DNA from: Streptomyces formicae
GTDB lineage: Bacteria > Actinomycetota > Actinomycetes > Streptomycetales > Streptomycetaceae
Direction of reading: 5' to 3'
DNA length: 64,000 bases
NCBI RefSeq assembly: GCF_002556545.1
Contig: NZ_CP022685.1
Span: 4,318,001-4,382,000, forward strand
Shown here: positions 59,802 to 64,000 of the stretch, piece by piece
Numbering within the stretch: position 1 is the stretch's first letter
How the letters are laid out: each line of letters begins with the position of its first letter
Program-made: the position numbers and the translations under genes
Notes under the pieces: model-generated
The model's input: the letters and a program-made list of their open reading frames with translations, nothing else
What the model was told of the DNA's origin: nothing
Databases searched by the model: none

Positions 59802-60652
59802 GCGGAGATCGCCGCCAGCAGCCGCACCACGCCGGGCGGGCCTTCCACCACCAGGTCGGCCCGCCCGGCGAGTTCCTCGACCTCCGCGCTGCCGCTGCAC
59901 ACGAGCAGGCCCGCGATGCCGTCGGAGCGGAGCTTCTCGACGGCGCCGAAGGCGGGCAGGTCGCCGAGGTCGTCGCCCGCGTAGAGGACGGATTCGGCGC
60001 CGACCTCGCGCAGGTACTCGGCGAGGGCCACGCCCTTGTCCGTGCCGGGGGGCCTCAGCTCCAGGACGAGGCGGCCGGGTTCGACGATCAGGCCGTGCCG
60101 GTTCGCAAGATCGGCGAGCGGCTCGCGCAGCGCTTCGAAGGCGGCCTCCGGGTCCCGCGCGCGGCGCGTGTGGACGGCCACCGCGCGGCCCTTCTCCTCG
60201 ATCCACGTGCCGCGCCAGGCGCCGATCGCGTCGAGGAAGCCGGGCAGTTCCGCGCGGACGGCCGCGACGCCGGGGTGCGGTTCCGCGGCGTGCACCGTGC
60301 CGGTGACGGCGTCCCAGCGCTCGGCGCCGTAGTGCCCGAGCACGACGAGGTGTTCGAGGCCCGGCACGCCCGCGAAGCCGCCGTAGCGGACGGCGACGCC
60401 CGCGGGGCGCCCGGTGACCACGGCGACGGAGCGCACGCGCGGGGCGAGGGCGGCGAGCGCGGGCACGGCGTCCCGGTGGGCGCGGGCCTGCTCGGGGTCG
60501 GGCACGATCGGGGCGAGCGTGCCGTCGAAGTCCAGGGCCACGACGGCCCGTTCGGGACGCGCGAGCAGCGCGGCGAGCCCGTCGCGCCCTGCGGGCGTCA
60601 CGGGCTCGGGCAGCTCAGCGGGGTCCTGCGGGGAGTACGTAGGGTCACCCAT
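59789..60652 (-). CDS. otsB: Trehalose-6-phosphate phosphatase
   Basis: A HAD-type phosphatase of 287 residues that completes trehalose synthesis from the OtsA product. Motifs are VVALDFDGTLAPIVPDP (two catalytic Asp), VAVVTGRPAGVA, the cap domain, the phosphate-binding Lys in PGTDKGVALAEYL and VLYAGDDLGDLPAF. Start ATG 60652 (MGDPTYSPQD) follows AGGGT. An in-frame extension upstream has no support. It ends antisense to the beta-helix gene. Confidence 0.94.
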   Translation of the reverse strand: MGDPTYSPQDPAELPEPVTPAGRDGLAALLARPERAVVALDFDGTLAPIVPDPEQARAHRDAVPALAALAPRVRSVAVVTGRPAGVAVRYGGFAGVPGLEHLVVLGHYGAERWDAVTGTVHAAEPHPGVAAVRAELPGFLDAIGAWRGTWIEEKGRAVAVHTRRARDPEAAFEALREPLADLANRHGLIVEPGRLVLELRPPGTDKGVALAEYLREVGAESVLYAGDDLGDLPAFGAVEKLRSDGIAGLLVCSGSAEVEELAGRADLVVEGPPGVVRLLAAISAQLD

Positions 60653-60671
60653 GGGCCCGACCCTAACGGCG

Positions 60672-60947
60672 TCAGCGCTCCGCGCGCCGTGACTCCCGCA
60701 CCCGGCGCAGCCGATTGACCGTAATCGGGTCATGGGCGAGCGCGCGGGCGTCGTCCAGGAGGGCGTTCAGGAGCTGGTAGTAGCGCACGGGCACCATGCC
60801 GAGCTCCTCGCGGATGGCGCGCTCCTTGGCGCCGGGTCCGCTCCAGGAGCGCCGTTCGAGGGCGAGGACGGCGCGGTCGCGCGCGGAGAGTTCCGTCGGC
60901 GCGGCGTGCCGTTCCTGCTCCTTCTCCGGGTCCGTCATGCCCGACAC
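60672..60947 (-). CDS. DUF3263 family small protein
   Basis: A 91-residue protein (or 88 from ATG 60938) with LSARDRAVLALERRSWSGPGAKERAIREELGMVPVRYYQLLNALLD condensed in its centre, the DUF3263 core. It is a helix-turn-helix-like fold with an RYYQLLN motif that may bind DNA. The C-terminus is basic (NRLRRVRESRRAER). It lies between the sugar-binding lipoprotein and otsB on the same strand. It starts 2 bp beyond the lipoprotein stop, so the two are probably co-transcribed. The function is unknown. Confidence 0.88.
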   Translation of the reverse strand: MSGMTDPEKEQERHAAPTELSARDRAVLALERRSWSGPGAKERAIREELGMVPVRYYQLLNALLDDARALAHDPITVNRLRRVRESRRAER

Positions 60948-60948
60948 G

Positions 60949-62232
60949 CTATTCCGCGTTCTCCTTGGACGCCGCCCGGTTCTGGATCCTGGTGAGGACC
61001 GACTGGGGGTTGCCGTTCGGCTCGACGCTCTTGCCGATGTCCTTCTTCACATCGGCGGAGACCTGCGCCCAGGACGTCTTGCCCACCGGGTAGAGCTGCG
61101 AGGTGGGCAGCTCCTTGAGGAACTTGCCGAGCTCGGTGTCGCCCCGGTCCTCGGCCATCGCGTCGGACGCGGAGTTCGTCACGGGCAGGATGTCGTACTC
61201 GTTGGAGAATTCGAGCACGTTCTTCTTGCTGTAGACGTAGTCGAGGAACTTGCCGGTCTCCTTGCGGTGACCGTTCTGCTTGAACGCCATCATCCAGTCG
61301 GCGACGCCCATCGTGGCCTGCGCCTTGCCGTTGACGCCCGGCGCGGGCACCATGCCGAACTTCACGCCCTTCTTGGCCGCCATCTTCATCAGCGTGGGGT
61401 GGCCGTTGAGCATGCCGACGTCGCCGCGCGCGAAGGCGGCGAAGGCGTCGGCGCGGTTCATCTCGCCGGGCGCCGTGGGGCCCGTCAGGCCCTTGCCGAC
61501 GAGCTCGTCGCGCAGCCAGGCGAACGTCTTGGCGTTCTGCTTGGAGTCGATGGCGTACGAGCCGACGTTGTCGGTGTAACCGCCGCCGCCGCTGAGCATC
61601 CACATCAGCGTCTCGGCGGGGGCCTCCTCGGAGCCCAGCGGCAGCGCGTAGGGGATCTTCACGCCGCGCGCCTTGAGCGCCTTCGCGTCGGCCTGGAGCT
61701 CGCTCCAGCTCTGCGGCGGGGTGAGGTTCGCGTCCTTGAAGAGCTTGGTGTTGTAGAAGAGCAGGCGCGTGGAGGCGGCGAAGGGCATGCCGTACTGGAT
61801 GCGCTTGACCTCGCCGGCCTGCGCGAGCGGCGCGAGGAAGTCGGCCTGGGTGGCGATGGAGAGGAGCTCGTCGGCCTCGTAGAGCTTGCCCTGCGCGGCG
61901 TAGTCGGCGTACGCGCCGATCTGCGCCAGGTCGGGGGCCTCGCCCTTCTTGACCATCTCCTTGACCTCGCGGTCCACGTCGTTCCAGGAGCTGACGGTGA
62001 CGTCGACCTTGATGCCGGGGTTCTCGGCCTCGAAGCCCTTGACGACCTTGTCCCAGTACTTCTGGGAGCTGTTCGCCGCGGAGTCGCCGTAGTCGGCGGC
62101 CACCAGTTTGAGGGTGACGTCGCCGGAGTCGCCGGGCCCGCCGCAACCGGCGAGCGTGCCCGCGATGCCCAGTACGGCCACCGCCGCGGTCAGTCCTGTC
62201 ACGCGCCGCTGCACAGCTGTTCCCACCCTCAT
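60949..62232 (-). CDS. Extracellular sugar-binding lipoprotein (ABC importer SBP)
   Basis: A 427-residue lipoprotein receptor of the family 1 solute-binding type. A signal peptide (AVQRRVTGLTAAVAVLG) and the lipobox LAGC are followed by YWDKVVKGFEAENPGIKVDV, PDLAQIGAYADYAAQGKLYE, YGMPFAASTRLLFYNTKLF and a C-lobe ending SVLTRIQNRAASKE. These features match sugar receptors. No permease or ATPase is adjacent, so it must use MsiK-type or distant partners. ATG 62232 follows GAGGCA; an in-frame upstream start is less likely. A dre-like site 45 bp upstream and the neighbouring nagK-nagA point to an aminosugar oligomer as ligand. Confidence 0.88.
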   Translation of the reverse strand: MRVGTAVQRRVTGLTAAVAVLGIAGTLAGCGGPGDSGDVTLKLVAADYGDSAANSSQKYWDKVVKGFEAENPGIKVDVTVSSWNDVDREVKEMVKKGEAPDLAQIGAYADYAAQGKLYEADELLSIATQADFLAPLAQAGEVKRIQYGMPFAASTRLLFYNTKLFKDANLTPPQSWSELQADAKALKARGVKIPYALPLGSEEAPAETLMWMLSGGGGYTDNVGSYAIDSKQNAKTFAWLRDELVGKGLTGPTAPGEMNRADAFAAFARGDVGMLNGHPTLMKMAAKKGVKFGMVPAPGVNGKAQATMGVADWMMAFKQNGHRKETGKFLDYVYSKKNVLEFSNEYDILPVTNSASDAMAEDRGDTELGKFLKELPTSQLYPVGKTSWAQVSADVKKDIGKSVEPNGNPQSVLTRIQNRAASKENAE

Positions 62233-62276
62233 TGCCTCAATGCACTTGAACTGCGAGTTTCCCCCGAGTCCGGACA

Positions 62277-62292
62277 CAAGGTCTACACCACC
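62277..62292 (-). promoter_or_regulatory. Candidate dre site (DasR operator) for the sugar-binding lipoprotein gene
   Basis: CAAGGTCTACACCACC matches the dre consensus ACTGGTCTAGACCACT at 11 of 16 positions, with the GGTCTA and ACCAC arms intact and a GGTCTACACC core that I recall in several DasR targets. It is centred about 50 bp upstream of the start codon. Confidence 0.6.
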
Positions 62293-62405
62293 CGAGTATC
62301 ACTTCTGCAACGGCGTCCACAAGGGTCCCGGGCCCGGCGGCAGCGGCGCCCGGCAATCGGGACACCCGTGCCGAAAAGGACCTTCGGCCCCCCGCAAACA
62401 CCCGA

Positions 62406-62421
62406 AGTGGACTAGACCTCT
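62406..62421 (+). promoter_or_regulatory. Candidate dre site (DasR operator) for nagK-nagA
   Basis: AGTGGACTAGACCTCT matches the dre consensus with S (C/G) allowed at position 2 at 14 of 16 positions, and the CTAGACC core is intact. It lies 28 bp upstream of the nagK start. DasR repression of nagKA is established in S. coelicolor. Confidence 0.8.
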
Positions 62422-62448
62422 CACGGGTGACGCGCGAGACTGTCCCCC

Positions 62449-63429
62449 GTGAGACACGTCATCGCCCTCGATGTGGGCGGCACCGGAATGAAGGCCGCCC
62501 TGGTAGGGGCGGACGGCACCCTGCTGTACGAGGCGCGCCGCCGCACCGGCAGGGAACGCGGGGCCGACGCCGTCGTCGAGTCCATCCTCGGCTTCGCCGA
62601 GGACCTCCGCGCGCACGGCATCACCCACTTCGGGGAACCCGCCGAGGCGGCGGGCGTCGCCGTGCCGGGCATCGTCGACGCCGAACACGGCATCGCCGTC
62701 TACGCGGCCAACCTCGGCTGGCACGACGTCCCCATGCGGGACCTGCTCAGCGCGCGGCTCGAAGGCGTCCCCGTGGCGCTCGGGCACGACGTGCGCACCG
62801 GCGGGCTCGCCGAGGGGCGCATCGGCGCGGGCAAGGGCGCCGACCGGTTCCTCTTCGTACCGCTCGGCACCGGCATCGCGGGCGCCATCGGCATCGGCGG
62901 CGCCATCGAGCCCGGCGCGCACGGCTCGGCCGGGGAGATCGGCCACATCGTCGTACGCCCCGACGGGCCGCCCTGCGGCTGCGGCCAGCGCGGCTGCCTG
63001 GAGCGTCTGGCCTCCGCGTCCGCGGTGAGCAAGGCGTGGGCCGAGGCGAGCGGCGACCCCGAGGCGGACGCCGCGGACTGCGCGAAGGCCGTGGAGTCCG
63101 GCGACCCGCGCGCCCAGGAGGTCTGGCAGAACGCCGTCGACGCCCTCGCCGACGGCCTGCTCACCGCCCTCACTCTGCTGGACCCGCACACCCTGATCAT
63201 CGGTGGCGGTCTCGCCGAGGCCGGGGAAACCTTGTTCACACCGCTCCGCGCGGCCGTCGAGCGGCGCATCGTCCAGTTCCAGACGCTCCCGGAGATCGTC
63301 CCCGCGGCCCTCGGCGACACCGCGGGATGCCTCGGCGCGGGCCTGCTCGCCTGGGACCTCGTCGACCGGAACACCGACCGCGACACCGACACCGACCACG
63401 ACATCGACCCCACGGAGGTATCCACCTGA
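62449..63429 (+). CDS. nagK: ROK-family N-acetylglucosamine kinase
   Basis: A sugar kinase of 326 residues that phosphorylates GlcNAc to GlcNAc-6-phosphate. The N-terminal ATP-binding DVGGTGMKAALVG, the ROK signature GSAGEIGHIVVRPDGPPCGC, the zinc-binding CGCGQRGCLERLAS and HTLIIGGGLAEAGE identify a ROK kinase rather than a ROK regulator, as there is no HTH. GTG 62449 follows the dre-like site closely. It overlaps nagA by one base (TGATG), so the two enzymes are coupled. Confidence 0.93.
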   Translation: MRHVIALDVGGTGMKAALVGADGTLLYEARRRTGRERGADAVVESILGFAEDLRAHGITHFGEPAEAAGVAVPGIVDAEHGIAVYAANLGWHDVPMRDLLSARLEGVPVALGHDVRTGGLAEGRIGAGKGADRFLFVPLGTGIAGAIGIGGAIEPGAHGSAGEIGHIVVRPDGPPCGCGQRGCLERLASASAVSKAWAEASGDPEADAADCAKAVESGDPRAQEVWQNAVDALADGLLTALTLLDPHTLIIGGGLAEAGETLFTPLRAAVERRIVQFQTLPEIVPAALGDTAGCLGAGLLAWDLVDRNTDRDTDTDHDIDPTEVST

Positions 63430-64000
63430 TGGCCACTAGCAAGGTTCTCGCCGGTGCACAGGTGGTACTGCCCACCGGGACCCTCACGAACGGCCGGGTG
63501 ATCGTCGACGGCACGCGCATCGCGGGGAGCGCTCCCGCGGACGCCGAGACCGTCGACCTCACCGGCCACTGGGTGGTTCCCGGCTTCGTCGACATCCACA
63601 ACCACGGCGGCGGTGGCGCCTCCTTCACCTCCGGCACCGTCGAGGACGTCCTCAAGGGCGTCCACACCCACCGCCTGCACGGCACCACCACCGTCGTCGC
63701 CTCCACCGTCACCGGCGAGATGGACTTCCTCGCCCAGCGCGCCGGGGTCCTCTCCGAGCTCGCCGAGCAGGGCGACATCGCGGGCATCCACTTCGAGGGG
63801 CCCTTCATCTCGCCGTGCCGCAAGGGCGCGCACAGCGAGGCGCTGCTCAGACATCCCGACCCGGCCGACGTGCGCAAGCTGATGGACGCGGCGCGCGGGC
63901 AGGCGAAGATGTTCACGCTCGCCACCGAACTGCCGGGCGGCATCGACTCCGTGCGGCTGCTCGCCGAACACGGCGTGATCGCGGCGATCGGGCACACCGA
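63429..64000 (+). CDS. nagA: N-acetylglucosamine-6-phosphate deacetylase, N-terminal part (runs off the window)
   Basis: NagA removes acetate from GlcNAc-6-phosphate, giving glucosamine-6-phosphate, the effector that releases DasR. The visible 190 residues start MATSKVLAGAQVVLPTGTL. They include the metal-binding PGFVDIHNHGGGG, then HGTTTVVASTVTGE, the metal-binding Glu region IAGIHFEGPFISPCRKGAH, and ATELPGG. The frame is open to the end of the window at IAAIGHT, where another His ligand lies. It overlaps the nagK stop by one base. Confidence 0.96.
   Translation, partial: MATSKVLAGAQVVLPTGTLTNGRVIVDGTRIAGSAPADAETVDLTGHWVVPGFVDIHNHGGGGASFTSGTVEDVLKGVHTHRLHGTTTVVASTVTGEMDFLAQRAGVLSELAEQGDIAGIHFEGPFISPCRKGAHSEALLRHPDPADVRKLMDAARGQAKMFTLATELPGGIDSVRLLAEHGVIAAIGHT

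Overview
The window is chromosomal DNA from a Streptomyces-type actinomycete. It has very high GC with strong third-position GC bias, many GTG starts and 4-bp start/stop overlaps. It carries futalosine-pathway menaquinone genes, an XPB-type helicase, mycothiol-linked DinB proteins, a GroEL ending in [10 protein letters not shown], an LAETG sortase substrate and DasR-type (dre) operators. Gene order looks like core chromosome (mqnB-mqnD through groEL2, thrC, otsA/otsB to nagK-nagA) with small accessory insertions. No rRNA, tRNA, CRISPR array, intact IS element or prophage was recognised.

Layout. 0-6.7 kb: partial DUF3027 gene, a 1-kb low-complexity/tandem-repeat spacer, an MFS exporter, a DUF2771 lipoprotein, mqnB-mqnD, a cold-shock-domain gene, a small membrane protein and a HAD phosphatase. 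6.7-10.7 kb: a siderophore-iron ABC operon (two FecCD permeases, ATPase, binding lipoprotein) with a candidate iron box. 10.7-13.8 kb: a HAAS-domain membrane protein, a small protein, a GT87-type membrane glycosyltransferase and a solitary RelE-like gene overlapping its 3' end. 13.9-26.6 kb: an XPB helicase and a helicase-associated (Helicase_C_3) protein separated by about 5 kb. That gap holds an unrecognised 542-aa protein coupled to a STAND NB-ARC/TPR ATPase, an Rpn-like putative nuclease and a phosphoesterase; a HelD-like ATPase follows. The 542-aa/STAND pair is my best candidate for an undescribed system.

26.7-34.8 kb: DUF2165, cutC (with a dre-like site), copA and a divergent copper-responsive secreted protein sharing three CsoR-type boxes, a Vat/CatB acetyltransferase, DinB/maleylpyruvate-isomerase-like genes, and an HD-domain gene with its own CsoR-like box. 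34.9-40.9 kb: a 76-bp tandem duplication, a Cmx-like MFS exporter, a DUF4031 pair, and a putative N-acetylmuramate cluster (RpiR regulator, murQ, PTS EIIBC) with an operator at the regulator start. 40.9-43.5 kb: two toxin-antitoxin loci, each behind a large perfect palindrome, flanking an HTH gene and a DUF397 remnant. 43.6-54.5 kb: a Ser/Thr kinase, a lipase-like hydrolase, a small secreted protein, an AGCS symporter, groEL with a complex CIRCE region, a CspA-type protein, cysO-thrC and gpgS.

54.5-64 kb: a sortase-anchored surface protein, otsA, a secreted beta-helix protein, otsB, DUF3263, a sugar-binding lipoprotein, and nagK-nagA (cut by the window end). Two dre-like operators sit between the binding protein and nagK. 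Several units are metabolically related: MurQ plus the PTS permease would yield GlcNAc-6-phosphate, the substrate of NagA, with NagK supplying the same intermediate from free GlcNAc. GpgS and OtsA/OtsB belong to compatible-solute synthesis. CysO and ThrC sit next to each other, suggesting a link between sulfur transfer and amino-acid synthesis. A 20-bp sequence (GCGCAGTTCCCCGCGCCCCT) occurs three times exactly and once with one mismatch in intergenic DNA.
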